Below, in pieces: positions 1-9,842 of a stretch of DNA of 30,859 bases. Numbering within the stretch: the first letter of the stretch is position 1; each line of letters begins with the position of its first letter. Below the pieces are notes generated by a model. That model was not told the origin of the DNA and ran no database searches. It was given only the letters and a program-made list of their open reading frames with translations. The stretch lies in assembly GCA_032718475.1 (NCBI GenBank), contig JAUCBJ010005566.1:1-30859 (forward strand), read 5' to 3'. This DNA comes from Nemertoderma westbladi. Lineage: Eukaryota > Xenacoelomorpha > Nemertodermatida > Nemertodermatidae. The position numbers and the translations under genes are program-made.

Positions 1-1
1 T

Positions 2-1084
2 GATGGCTTTATTAAAACGCGATTGGTGCACTGGAATCTCGACGTGTTATTCGAGGAAGAAAGAATAAAACGATATGGCGATGTGGAAACCTATACTACA
101 CAATGCTTAAAGTATGGAGATTTACCCAATGCTAACGAGTGCGCTACTTTGTGGCATCCAGTGGGAATGACTCTCGAAAACGCCACTAAAGAATGGAACG
201 AGACTCTTAACGTTATCGAGATGTATGGCGTTGTTACTTACGACAACGAAGGTAGCGTTCCGGTGGGAGAATTAGGAACTACGCGAATGATACATATACG
301 AGGACTCGCTGGTTCTACCCACGTATTCACTCGAGCGTGTTCTGACGTGATTGATTATTCTTTTGAAACTCTTACGGAGATACAAAAGAAACTTCGACAT
401 GGACAATTCGAACTCGCGCAGCGTTACGTCACCGACACCGAACGCAAACCGGCCATGGGTATCGATGGATCAATGTTACCCCAACCTGTACTCGCAATGT
501 TGTTTAACGAAAGAATTCTAAAAATCGGCTCAGCTGTTTATGGAGATCTCCAAAACGACTTCCGGAATATGGAGAACATTCCATACCCTTTCGTTGATAC
601 TCAGCTGATTGCTCCTTGGGCCGAAGGCCGAGGTTTCTTTCGCACTATGTATGCCAATACACCCAGCGGCATTACTAAAGTACAACGGACATCCAGCGGA
701 CATCTTGCCTTTCAAGAATATGGTTGGAATTTCAAAGTTGGAAATCCTATAAATTACCAGCAAGTATATGGAGATCATTACTCTCGTTTATATTTTGATG
801 GACCATTAACTGCGCCTGGTGCCGTATATAGCTTTATGAGTGTTCCCCTTCGCCCTTCCTTAGCTATATACACGATCTTTGAAAACGCAGCACTTACCGG
901 TTGGCTGGCCGATGTGTGCAGTCGTACCATACGCGCTCACCCGTTAATACTTGGAACTAAACTCGCCAAGTTAGACGAACACAATAAGTTCATACGTTTC
1001 GAATGTTTCCGGCGCTTTCTGACTCCGTTCCGTAACGTCGATAGTCAGTTCAAGGATCGCGCGCTGACCAAGCTCAGTCTTTGA
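2..1084 (+). CDS. Capsid/Gag-like protein of an unidentified virus-like element, 5' partial
   Basis: The reading frame is already open at the left edge of the window and runs without interruption for 361 codons to a TGA at 1082-1084, so the true start lies outside. I recognise no domain with confidence. The product is globular, rich in aromatic residues, and has no signal peptide, membrane segment or low-complexity sequence. Its position before a frame with zinc knuckles and a basic tail is the arrangement of a retroelement Gag or a viral capsid/nucleocapsid polyprotein; that is an inference from layout, not from homology. The same frame continues past the TGA without a frameshift (see 1085-2344). 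The absence of other stops or frameshifts suggests recent insertion or selection. A host gene of unknown family is the main alternative. Confidence 0.55.
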   Translation, partial: DGFIKTRLVHWNLDVLFEEERIKRYGDVETYTTQCLKYGDLPNANECATLWHPVGMTLENATKEWNETLNVIEMYGVVTYDNEGSVPVGELGTTRMIHIRGLAGSTHVFTRACSDVIDYSFETLTEIQKKLRHGQFELAQRYVTDTERKPAMGIDGSMLPQPVLAMLFNERILKIGSAVYGDLQNDFRNMENIPYPFVDTQLIAPWAEGRGFFRTMYANTPSGITKVQRTSSGHLAFQEYGWNFKVGNPINYQQVYGDHYSRLYFDGPLTAPGAVYSFMSVPLRPSLAIYTIFENAALTGWLADVCSRTIRAHPLILGTKLAKLDEHNKFIRFECFRRFLTPFRNVDSQFKDRALTKLSL

Positions 1085-1108
1085 GACTCAGCTGCGGAGA
1101 AACTGAGT
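1082..1108 (+). promoter_or_regulatory. UGA stop with immediate downstream stem-loop (possible readthrough signal)
   Basis: The stop at 1082-1084 is followed after one base by ACTCAG (1086-1091), an 11-nt loop, and the exact complement CTGAGT (1103-1108). The frame remains open for 419 more sense codons. Stop codons followed by RNA structure are known readthrough signals in gammaretroviruses and several RNA viruses. Whether this one works is inference; it could also be a single nonsense mutation beside a chance stem. Confidence 0.4.
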
Positions 1109-2344
1109 AGCGCTGGATTTGCCGTCTTTCAAGACGTTTGTATACAGAACCTACATTCATCCGTTATACAAAGACCCCGAATATCTACAGGTTATTCTGT
1201 CGTGGAAATACAGACAGTGGGTCCACTTACGGAAACCGACGCACCCACTTCGTCTATGCAGCTGGAGGATGAACCAGTATGCTTGGAATCAGAAGCGATT
1301 CAACCTACGGCTTCCCGGAGCAGTGACAATGATTATGTCATAGATTGGTATCAAGGTCCACAGCGTCTCACAGCGTACGATTATCGACACGCCAACTACG
1401 TTTCCCGAAAACGTTGTCGATTATGCGCATCGAGAGACCACTACACTCCTCTAGACTCGAGCGTACCTTGTTCCTATTTCCTCGAACAACCGATGATGGA
1501 AATATATTGTGCTTATTGCCGGCTTAATAACTCTCATATATTTGCCGTCTGCCCACAATTTATGACTCAATGTCACTACTGCCAACTTAAAGGACACGAA
1601 AGTTACAATTGTCCCTTTAATCGCGATTTAGAGAGCGTAGACGAGATGATCACCCTGCGATACATCCGAGCTTGGGAAGCGAACGCCGATTTACATTGCG
1701 AATCCCGACATCGCTATTACCCTGGACGAGCTTACGAGGGAGTTTACGCGTTCCATCCTTACCTATTCGCGTCGATTGAACAGAAAACACGCGTACCAAG
1801 TTACGAGTTAATAAAGTGTGTTGGTGAGTGTATTTCCACCAAGTTTGTCAGGAAATACCTTAGAAACGTTAACCCCAATGATATAACCACATATCACCTG
1901 ATCAATTTTATCCGTCAGGACCCTGAGTATGGCGACATTTTCGTGAACTCGCATCCTGAACTCCAGGAAGTATCTCGGCGCCCATATGAATATCGAACCC
2001 GAGAACGCGAGCTGGAGAGAACCATTAAACCGAGAAAGTTCCTCACCACTCACGGTCCACCCACCGCTAGTGTCCAGACGACCCGTCAAGGACCCGTAGG
2101 AGCTGCTGTCCTGAGACGCGCTCTAAAGGCCGTTAGACCTCACTCCACTGAGGTTGATATTAATCAACCAGGTACTTCGACCGGCGGGTATACCGATCGT
2201 AACCCTGCACCTTCTGATGCAATTATATTGCACCCTTCGCCTAGGAGCTACAGCCCTCCTCGTAAAGTGGCTCGCCCCAAAGAGAAAAGGTCTCTTGCTA
2301 GCCTTAAGAAACTGCGTAAACGCCGTCCGCGCAAGAAAGACTAA
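1085..2344 (+). CDS. In-frame continuation after UGA: zinc-knuckle protein with basic C-terminus
   Basis: This is the same frame as the preceding partial CDS, separated only by TGA. It stays open for 419 sense codons to TAA at 2342-2344. The first in-frame ATG after the stop is at 1256, so the protein could come from readthrough or from separate initiation there. Counting from the GTG at 1202, three metal-binding clusters are visible: C72-x2-C75-x4-H80-x9-C90, C103-x2-C106-x5-H112-x4-C117, and a canonical retroviral-type knuckle C124-x2-C127-x4-H132-x4-C137 (about 1571-1612). The last 60 residues are rich in Pro, Ser, Arg and Lys and end in a strongly basic cluster, as expected for a nucleic-acid-binding nucleocapsid or a nuclear protein. 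No protease, reverse transcriptase, integrase or RNA polymerase follows. The CCHC calls are direct reading; the Gag/nucleocapsid role is inferred. Confidence 0.6.
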   Translation, partial: DSAAEKLSSAGFAVFQDVCIQNLHSSVIQRPRISTGYSVVEIQTVGPLTETDAPTSSMQLEDEPVCLESEAIQPTASRSSDNDYVIDWYQGPQRLTAYDYRHANYVSRKRCRLCASRDHYTPLDSSVPCSYFLEQPMMEIYCAYCRLNNSHIFAVCPQFMTQCHYCQLKGHESYNCPFNRDLESVDEMITLRYIRAWEANADLHCESRHRYYPGRAYEGVYAFHPYLFASIEQKTRVPSYELIKCVGECISTKFVRKYLRNVNPNDITTYHLINFIRQDPEYGDIFVNSHPELQEVSRRPYEYRTRERELERTIKPRKFLTTHGPPTASVQTTRQGPVGAAVLRRALKAVRPHSTEVDINQPGTSTGGYTDRNPAPSDAIILHPSPRSYSPPRKVARPKEKRSLASLKKLRKRRPRKKD

Positions 2345-3929
2345 CTGTTTAGAGTATTTTTATATTTTAGAAACTGTGATTTTGTATATTTTATAGACTT
2401 AAATCCCATTTTCTGGGAGCGGTGTAAAAGCTTTTGTGGGATAACTGATTCGTTTGCCTTGTTGGCCAGTTCCCCCCCAGTCGCTAGAATACTCTCTAAA
2501 GGGATCTATAGCTAAAAATAGTGCAAGTTACCAGCTTATTGGCTGATTTGCTGTACGCAGGCATCCGGGCTCTGTTTAATCGGCCAACAAGCCTAGGGAG
2601 GTTGCGTCATAGCCTTGTTTTTGTATCTCCCAATAGAATTTGAGTTAGCCTTGATTTTGACCTATCACAGAGCTACTGAACTGAAATTTTCCTATCTCAC
2701 TGCTCTTTCTCTGTGTTGAACGGGAGCTTCGTGGAATAAGGGAGTTGGTATCCTCGTGTAGAGCAGTAGTCACGAGTTTTTCAAAGCCACGAAAGAACGG
2801 CTTTTTAGTGTTTTGTGCTTTCTGCTTTTTAGCTCAACACTAGTAGGTTTAATCATAAGGACATATATCCTTTAACTGACTGATTGCCAAAACAAACAAA
2901 CTGGCTTTTAATCACTTGAACAACTGCTGCTAAAATTACCTGCTCAATCAATACCGTATACTGCTATTTGTTGTCGGTTATTCATTATATTTGTTGATGA
3001 ATTATTATATTGGAATAACGAGAAATAACCCCGGCACCCAATATTCTTGATATACCGAAGGTAAGAGAGAAAGGTTACCAATAACGATTGTGACTTATGT
3101 TAAAGTGGTTTGAAGTGAATCTAATGTTATTTGATAGACCCTACATGAGTCAGTCTGTGTTCCTTTTATATGTGACTAAAATCAGTGAAGATTGGCAGAT
3201 TAGTGTGCAGTATTGTGCAGCATTGTGTACGAGTGAGTCTGTTAAAGAAGCATTTCCTAAAGAATGCGTCATATATGTGAATTATAATTAAGCCATATCG
3301 TTGTGAGTAGTTTAAGTCATAACTCTGTTTATATAAATAAAGCGCCACGTCCTAAAGGAACTGTTAATATTCCCGAAGGTGAATAATATTGTCAGAGATT
3401 ATATAATACTGTCAGTCGAATAATACATTAGGCTTACATAGCAATAAAATTAAACCGTCGAACCCAATCTCCCGGGAATATCCAGCGGGTGAATGGTCGC
3501 GCATAGATTGGTTTCGACTAGTGTAGTGAATCAAATACTTGTCATAGGCTAAAAGGCGATTTAATATCTAGAAGACATCTTAATTTGGCGGGTTAAACTG
3601 CCAAAGGTCTAAAAGCGCGAACAGGTGGGGCTCACCTCCTGATTACCCCCGGGCACCACTTAAGCTCTGCCCCCCCCCCCCCCCCCCCCCCTTAACGAAA
3701 AGCTGGACGCGCCCCTGCAGTACAGCATATTCATAGTACTTAAGATCGACTCTCCTGTACGCATATGAGGCATATTGTATGGTGAATCATACATTCATAC
3801 GCTGATAAATTGGCATCAAATACCAATAATATTTCATTAATTTGATTGAAAAGTGAAACAAAAATTATCGATATATCTAATGACCAATTTATTTTCACCA
3901 ATCGTTGAAATCTTCCAATTCTGTTATCG
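2345..3929. other. Non-coding flank of the virus-like block, with poly-C tract
   Basis: About 1.6 kb with no convincing coding sequence; the short open frames here are not conserved-looking. It may be the 3' untranslated or terminal part of the element at 1-2344. A purine-rich run (about 3057-3074) and AATAAA-type signals (near 3336 and 3442) would fit such a role, but no terminal repeat can be shown because the other end is outside the window. A run of 22 cytosines lies at 3670-3691. Confidence 0.4.
3670..3691. repeat. Poly-C homopolymer (22 C)
   Basis: An uninterrupted run of 22 C. It may be real, or its length may be a sequencing or assembly artefact. Confidence 0.85.
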
Positions 3930-6081
3930 GTGAGGAAGAAGTGCTGTATCAGGGAGATATGCGCATCTGATACTTAGGAAGAAGTGCTGTATCAGGGAGA
4001 TATGCGCATCTGATACAGGAAGAAGTGCTGCATCAGGACGATATGCGCATCTGATAGAAGTGCTGTATCAGGGAGATATGCGCATCTGATAGAAGTGCTG
4101 TATCAGGGAGATATGCGCATCTGATAGAAGTGCTGTATCAGGGAGATATGCGCATCTGATAGAAGTGCTGTATCAGGGAGATATGCGCATCTGATAGAAG
4201 TGCTGTATCAGGGAGATATGCGCATCTGATAGAAGTGCTGTATCAGGGAGATATGCGCATCTGATAGAAGTGCTGTATCAGGGAGATATGCGCATCTGAT
4301 AGAAGTGCTGTATCAGGGAGATATGCGCATCTGATACTGTGAGGAAGAAGTGCTGTATCAGGGAGATATGCGCATCTGATACAGGAAGAAGTGCTGTATC
4401 AGGACGATATGCGCATCTGATAGAAGTGCTGTATCAGGGAGATATGCGCATCTGATAGAAGTGCTGTATCAGGGAGATATGCGCATCTGATAGAAGTGCT
4501 GTATCAGGGAGATATGCGCATCTGATAGAAGTGCTGTATCAGGGAGATATGCGCATCTGATACTGTGAGGAAGAAGTGCTGTATCAGGGAGATATGCGCA
4601 TCTGATACAGGAAGAAGTGCTGTATCAGGACGATATGCGCATCTGATAGAAGTGCTGTATCAGGGAGATATGCGCATCTGATAGAAGTGCTGTATCAGGG
4701 AGATATGCGCATCTGATAGAAGTGCTGTATCAGGGAGATATGCGCATCTGATACTGTGAGGAAGAAGTGCTGTATCAGGGAGATATGCGCATCTGATACA
4801 GGAAGAAGTGCTGTATCAGGGAGATATGCGCATCTGATACTTAGGAAGAAGTGCTGTATCAGGGAGATATGCGCATCTGATACAGGAAGAAGTGCTGTAT
4901 CAGGGCGATATGCGCATCTGATACAGGAAGAAGTGCTGTATCAGGGCGATATGCGCATCTGATACAGGAAGAAGTGCTGTATCAGGGAGATATGCGCATC
5001 TGATACTTAGGAAGAAGTGCTGTATCAGGGAGATATGCGCATCTGATACTTAGGAAGAAGTGCTGTATCAGGGGGATATGCGCATCTGATACTGAGGAAG
5101 AAGTGCTGTATCAGGGAGATATGCGCATCTGATACAGGAAGAAGTGCTGTATCAGGACGATATGCGCATCTGATAGAAGTGCTGTATCAGGGAGATATGC
5201 GCATCTGATAGAAGTGCTGTATCAGGGAGATACGCGCATCTGATACTGTGAGGAAGAAGTGCTGTATCAGGGAGATATGCGCATCTGATACAGGAAGAAG
5301 TGCTGTATCAGGGAGATATGCGCATCTGATACTTAGGAAGAAGTGCTGTATCAGGGAGATATGCGCATCTGATACAGGAAGAAGTGCTGTATCAGGACGA
5401 TATGCGCATCTGATAGAAGTGCTGTATCAGGGAGATATGCGCATCTGATAGAAGTGCTGTATCAGGGAGATATGCGCATCTGATAGAAGTGCTGTATCAG
5501 GGAGATATGCGCATCTGATACTTAGGAAGAAGTGCTGTATCAGGGAGATATGCGCATCTGATACAGGAAGAAGTGCTGTATCAGGACGATATGCGCATCT
5601 GATAGAAGTGCTGTATCAGGGAGATATGCGCATCTGATAGAAGTGCTGTATCAGGGAGATATGCGCATCTGATACAGGAAGAAGTGCTGTATCAGGACGA
5701 TATGCGCATCTGATAGAAGTGCTGTATCAGGGAGATATGCGCATCTGATAGAAGTGCTGTATCAGGGAGATATGCGCATCTGATAGAAGTGCTGTATCAG
5801 GGAGATATGCGCATCTGATAGAAGTGCTGTATCAGGGAGATATGCGCATCTGATAGAAGTGCTGTATCAGGGAGATATGCGCATCTGATACTGTGAGGAA
5901 GAAGTGCTGTATCAGGGAGATATGCGCATCTGATACAGGAAGAAGTGCTGTATCAGGACGATATGCGCATCTGATAGAAGTGCTGTATCAGGGAGATATG
6001 CGCATCTGATAGAAGTGCTGTATCAGGGAGATATGCGCATCTGATAGAAGTGCTGTATCAGGGAGATATGCGCATCTGATA
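3930..6081. repeat. Hairpin-prone satellite, 35-bp core unit with higher-order structure
   Basis: About 55-60 tandem copies of a 35-bp core that starts GAAGTGCTGTATCAGG and ends ATATGCGCATCTGATA. Copies are joined directly or through short linkers (CAGGAA, CTTAGGAA, CTGAGGAA, CTGTGAGGAA), giving periods of 35, 41, 43 and 45 bp. Variants are phased: a CTGTGAGGAA copy is usually followed by a CAGGAA copy carrying GGACG in place of GGGAG, then by a variable number of plain 35-bp copies. This is a higher-order repeat with variable block length. In CAGGAA-linked copies CTGTATCAG pairs with CTGATACAG, so each unit can fold into a hairpin. Open frames across the array are a by-product of the repeat. 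Confidence 0.95.
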
Positions 6082-6695
6082 CGGCAATTCCAAACACAAC
6101 AATGTCTGATTTCAGACGGATCTAAATGTCAAATCATTTAAAGTCCATCATAAAATATAGTAGATACGTACATACGTACTGTAGATATAACCAAAGTCAA
6201 CAAGAAACATCAAATCTGTGATAGCTGTCATTAATTCCAAAGTTCAACAAATCGATTCACATCCTTGTTCTTGGATATTATTAAAAATATATTTATACTC
6301 TGTAAATGAAACTCTACCATATTGTATTAATAGCGTTTACTAAATTAACATTGTAACACGTTCGCTAAGTGATATAAAGGTCCCCTTAGACAATAATACC
6401 TTCATGAATTGGTGTTATATTTGTTAATGTTTTTACAAATGAATAAGTAAAACGATCTATCTAAGTTTGTCTGAAATGTACCGAGCTCCTAAAGGAACAT
6501 GATATTTCCGGAAACGAGCGCATGTGTTGTACACGTGCGACCACGTGTTGGAGAACACGTGTTAGAAAATATTTTTTCGTCTTCAAAAATCATGACCCTT
6601 TATGGGCTCCGTATAGTTATGGGAGTATTTTTTATTAACAAAGTTAAAACGCAAACAAATTCAATAAATTTATGAAACCATTAGAATAGTCCAAT
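6082..6695. other. Intergenic region upstream of the Ldh2-family gene
   Basis: AT-rich spacer between the satellite and the dehydrogenase. The only feature I can support is the cluster of three CACGTG boxes at 6532-6561. No coding sequence seen. Confidence 0.6.
6532..6561. promoter_or_regulatory. Three clustered canonical E-boxes (CACGTG)
   Basis: CACGTG occurs at 6532-6537, 6542-6547 and 6556-6561, about 135-165 bp upstream of the ATG at 6696. CACGTG is the classical site of bHLH and bHLH-PAS factors (MYC/MAX, USF, MITF/TFE, CLOCK). Three within 30 bp in an AT-rich background are unlikely by chance. Their control of the downstream gene is inferred from position. Confidence 0.55.
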
Positions 6696-7772
6696 ATGGA
6701 TGTTATACCCGTTGATGAGTTGAAGTCGTTTATACAAAGGTGTATGGAACAAGTTGGAACGAAGGCGACACATGCCGAAGTGCTAGCCAATGTACTTGTA
6801 GATGCAGACAAAAGGGGCCACTATAGTCAGGGGTTAAACAGATTACTAATGTATATTGTTGACGTTAAATCAGGAACCACTACAAAGTCTGGTATTCCTA
6901 TAGTCTTAAAGGAAACTTTGGCAACAGCTTGGGTCGATGGGGCCAATCTCTTGGGTCCCGTTGTGGGTCACTACTGCATGGATTTAGCAATAACTAAAGC
7001 GAAACGTGCGGGAGTGGGTTGGGTGTGCGCCAAAGCATCCAATCACTACGGAATGGCCAGTCACTACAGCATGATGGCGTTGAAACACGGGATGTTGGGA
7101 ATGTCCTTCACTAATTCTTTGCCGACAGTGGTGCCCACTAGGAGTAGATCCAGGCTTCTGGGTAGCAACCCACTAACAATAGCGGCCCCAGCAACCAATG
7201 GAGATTCCTTTGTGTTGGACATGACGACATCTAGTGTCGATATCGCGAAAGTGGAAAAATCGCACATGAATCGAGAACCTATTCCGCTAGGATGGGGGGT
7301 CAATGAGTTCGGTGAACCGACCACGGAACCTGATGAGGTCTTAACCGGTGGAGGTTTGTCTCCTTTGGGAGGGGATGAAACCACTGGCGGTCACAAGGGG
7401 TACGGTTTGGCCTCGGCCGTAGAGGTATTTTGTGGGATTCTTTCCGGCAGTGACTTCGGACCGGCGATCGGGAATTTAGAGGAAAAGAAGACCGCAGCTA
7501 ATCTGGGGCAGTGTTTCGTTGCGATCAACCCTAACGTCTTCGCTGGCGGATTCGAAGACAGAATGAGCAACTTGATGGGCCAGTGCCGCGATTCAATGCC
7601 CGCAATCGGTGAGGCCAAGGTTCTCTTTGCTGGAGATAAGGAGAGAGATCACGAGAAACTAGTTGTGGAGAAGGGCGGGATACCCTATGAGGTCAAACAG
7701 ATTGACGACATGTATCAGGTCGCTAAGAACTTAGGAGTAACTCCTGCAAAAGTTATTAGACCAGTAAACTAA
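6696..7772 (+). CDS. Malate/L-lactate dehydrogenase family oxidoreductase (Ldh2 type)
   Basis: An intact 358-residue protein of the type-2 malate/L-lactate/sulfolactate dehydrogenase family (the fold of bacterial YjmC and YbiC), which reduces or oxidises 2-hydroxy/2-oxo acids with NAD(P). Visible signatures: an N-terminal RGHYSQGLNRL segment holding the family's conserved His, the ASNHYGMASHYSMMAL segment, GSNPLTIAAP in the cofactor-binding region, the EPIPLGWGVNEFGEPTTEPDEVL block, and the Gly-rich GGHKGYGLASAVEVFCGILSG. Length is normal for the family. It has no signal peptide, so it is probably cytosolic. The ATG at 6696 is used because conserved sequence begins soon after it. The gene is a single exon here, although family members in animals often have introns. 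Substrate cannot be told from sequence: malate, lactate and sulfolactate are all possible. Confidence 0.88.
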   Translation: MDVIPVDELKSFIQRCMEQVGTKATHAEVLANVLVDADKRGHYSQGLNRLLMYIVDVKSGTTTKSGIPIVLKETLATAWVDGANLLGPVVGHYCMDLAITKAKRAGVGWVCAKASNHYGMASHYSMMALKHGMLGMSFTNSLPTVVPTRSRSRLLGSNPLTIAAPATNGDSFVLDMTTSSVDIAKVEKSHMNREPIPLGWGVNEFGEPTTEPDEVLTGGGLSPLGGDETTGGHKGYGLASAVEVFCGILSGSDFGPAIGNLEEKKTAANLGQCFVAINPNVFAGGFEDRMSNLMGQCRDSMPAIGEAKVLFAGDKERDHEKLVVEKGGIPYEVKQIDDMYQVAKNLGVTPAKVIRPVN

Positions 7773-7959
7773 ATTGAATAAGATATAATCTAATTTAGAA
7801 GAAGCAATTAAAATTCTTGAAAAGGCTGCTAAATTGTGCTTGCTAATGCTTGCTAATACTCAAAACTTCAAGGTTTACTTAATTAAAAACCGGTAAGATT
7901 CCGCTGGATTATTAAGTTCTCGATAAACGAATCCATCATTCAGGGAAGATTTCATTGTG

Positions 7960-8122
7960 TTAAAATTATTAAAAAGGTGAAATTGGGGGTCGATATTCCC
8001 GTTAACAGTGATTTAATTTATTGCTTTACTTTTTTTATTTAATTTATTTTTTTTTACCGATAATTAGAATGAATTAAATTAACGGGAAGATCGACACCCA
8101 ATTTCTTCACCTTTAAATAATA
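7960..8122. mobile_element. Small hairpin element (MITE-like) with imperfect inverted arms
   Basis: Arms at 7975-8005 and 8079-8112 are inverted copies: both read AGGTGAA, then an ATTGGG core, then TCGAT.TTCCCGTTAA when each is read inwards. They differ by a 3-base gap and a few substitutions, and AT-rich similarity extends further outwards. The loop is AT-rich and non-coding. This is the structure of a small non-autonomous DNA transposon. No target duplication was identified. Confidence 0.55.
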
Positions 8123-9147
8123 ATTCTTTCCACTTGCATGAGAGAAGATAATAAAGTAATGATTATTTTTCTTAATACATTTTTGGCTTTGGACTTATCT
8201 AATTACCCAATCACAGATTAACAGCACCGACCGATAGTCATGATTTGCTAAAAATCACATCACAGAAAGGCTATATACAGTATTAATATATGAAGGAAGG
8301 GTTTGCACGCACAGACATCCTGTCTGAGTACTGTAGTATGTGCTACCAATCTCCCCGAAAATAACTTTCTAGATGTGAATTATTTGAAATTTGAATTATT
8401 TACATTTTTATGATGGATGGTTCAACATCGAACGAAAATTAATTTCGAATGTTTGAAATTGCGGAAAATTAGAGGACGAAATTAATTTCTTGCTAGGGTA
8501 AGGATGTAGGGGCCTAACTGCACTCTTTACAAAATATTTTGAGATGAAGTGCCTTAATTACACCGAAATTGATTCAAACTAACAATTATTTATATCCATC
8601 TATATATTTTTGGCGGTCAATATAGAATATAGAATTCTTTCTTTAGTTTTGTGTATTACTGTTCATTGTGGGATGATGACCTTGACCTTCAAGTTTTATA
8701 CCGCATTCCAAATGCACATTTTTTGAAATACTGTAGGCCTACCATGTTGACAATGTTGTTTTGCTTTACAATAATGTTTTACTCAATGAACCAAGCAGTA
8801 CAAATATTGACCAACATCGGAACATATGTACTCACAATAAATGATATTAAGAGTTTCACAACCAATTCGAACGGTTTGATAAATTTTTAAAGTTTCTAAT
8901 AGGTTTAGAGTAAACGTAATTATTATATGTAAATTAATGTTTTTAATAATTCTACATGTTAATAATAACACTTTCGTGGGGCCTTCGCTTAGGACGACGT
9001 AAACACGCTTATCATACGGGTATCCAGGATTTCAACAGTTGCCTATAGCCGCCGTCTAGCAGGAGACGTGAGTACCGCTGAGTCCTCCGCGCAAATTATT
9101 TTTCTTAAGACTTTAGATTTTCTTTTTCAGCATTCATTTAAAGTTTA

Positions 9148-9245
9148 TGTGCACCAAGTTTGGTACAGTATATATTCGTTGAAGATTGACTGAATTATTA
9201 GCCTTCAATCATTTGCAGATAAACAGACAGACAGACAGACAACGG
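9148..9245. repeat. Interspersed-repeat tail with TACCAAGTTTGGT-like word and (CAGA)n
   Basis: A caccaagtttggtacagt segment followed by a (CAGA)n microsatellite. The same word family recurs at about 11176-11186 (+) and, as ACCAAACTTGGT, at about 19504-19515. This suggests three fragments of one repeat family, SINE- or LINE-tail like, in this window. Family identity unknown. Confidence 0.4.
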
Positions 9246-9490
9246 TTGAAACAGCGGTACCGCGCGATAAACGTATGAAAAGTAAATTCGCTTACTTCGT
9301 CGCTCGCCACACATCTTATAATAAGTTTTCTTTACTATAACGTTTTGGGGAATATTTGAAGAGGAAAAGTTCGTATGCATTTTGGTCCTCTTATATTATT
9401 CGATGTTTGGTGTTTGGGTTTCAATTGATTCTATGTTTGATGAATGCAAATAACTTATAGTTTTATGTATTTACTACTGTAGCACTGTTA

Positions 9491-9523
9491 CCGGTACTAC
9501 AGGTACTATGCCTGTAGCACCGG
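9491..9523. repeat. Inverted repeat, 13-bp arms
   Basis: CCGGTACTACAGG at 9491-9503 and CCTGTAGCACCGG at 9511-9523 pair with one mismatch across a 7-nt loop. Function unknown. Confidence 0.6.
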
Positions 9524-9647
9524 CTTATTTACAAATTTAAATATCGTTTATCTGAATTTCGTTCAAGAAATTGAGTGGAAAACATTGTTTTACGTTACGT
9601 TTTTATATCGAATATATTATTTTAATTGGAAAAAAACCTCCAGCGTT

Positions 9648-9740
9648 ATCTTATATTATTATATTATTGGTACCGGTATTCTTATATTATTATATTATTG
9701 GTATTCTTATATTATTATATTATTGGTATTCTTATATTTT
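9648..9740. repeat. AT-rich tandem repeat, 25-bp unit, about 3 copies
   Basis: Three near-identical copies of a unit made of CTTATATTATTATATTATTGG and a short linker. It is open in several frames only because it is AT-rich and stop-poor. Confidence 0.8.
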
Positions 9741-9842
9741 CTTGGCAGAAGCTCCGAAAATGTTGCGTTACTCTCCTCATAATAATTATCGAGCACATCA
9801 AATGGCCCAGATCGTCAAGAATGACATTACTATTAGGCCTGA

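Larger units (their letters stand above)
7773..9842. other. Intergenic repeat-rich region, no gene seen
   Basis: About 2 kb of AT-rich sequence. It contains the hairpin element at 7960-8122, a degenerate interspersed-repeat zone about 8970-9400 with a TACCAAGTTTGGT-like word (about 9156) and a (CAGA)n run (about 9224-9242), a near-perfect hairpin at 9491-9523, and a short AT-rich tandem repeat at 9648-9740. Open frames at 8651-8890 and 9571-9888 are low-complexity and have no support. Confidence 0.6.

Noticed and set aside
4756-5448. Small proteins with RKKCCIREICASDTG-type repeats
   Set aside because: They are translations of the satellite; frames open and close with linker length and there is no independent sign of a gene.
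3930-6081. CRISPR-like array of regularly spaced repeats
   Set aside because: There are no unique spacers; the linkers are a few short recurrent variants, and the context is an animal genome. It is a satellite.
3346-6515. Shared TCCTAAAGGAAC word at about 3350 and 6487 as a common promoter element
   Set aside because: Only 12 bases match exactly with weak flanking similarity; two occurrences are not enough to support a function.
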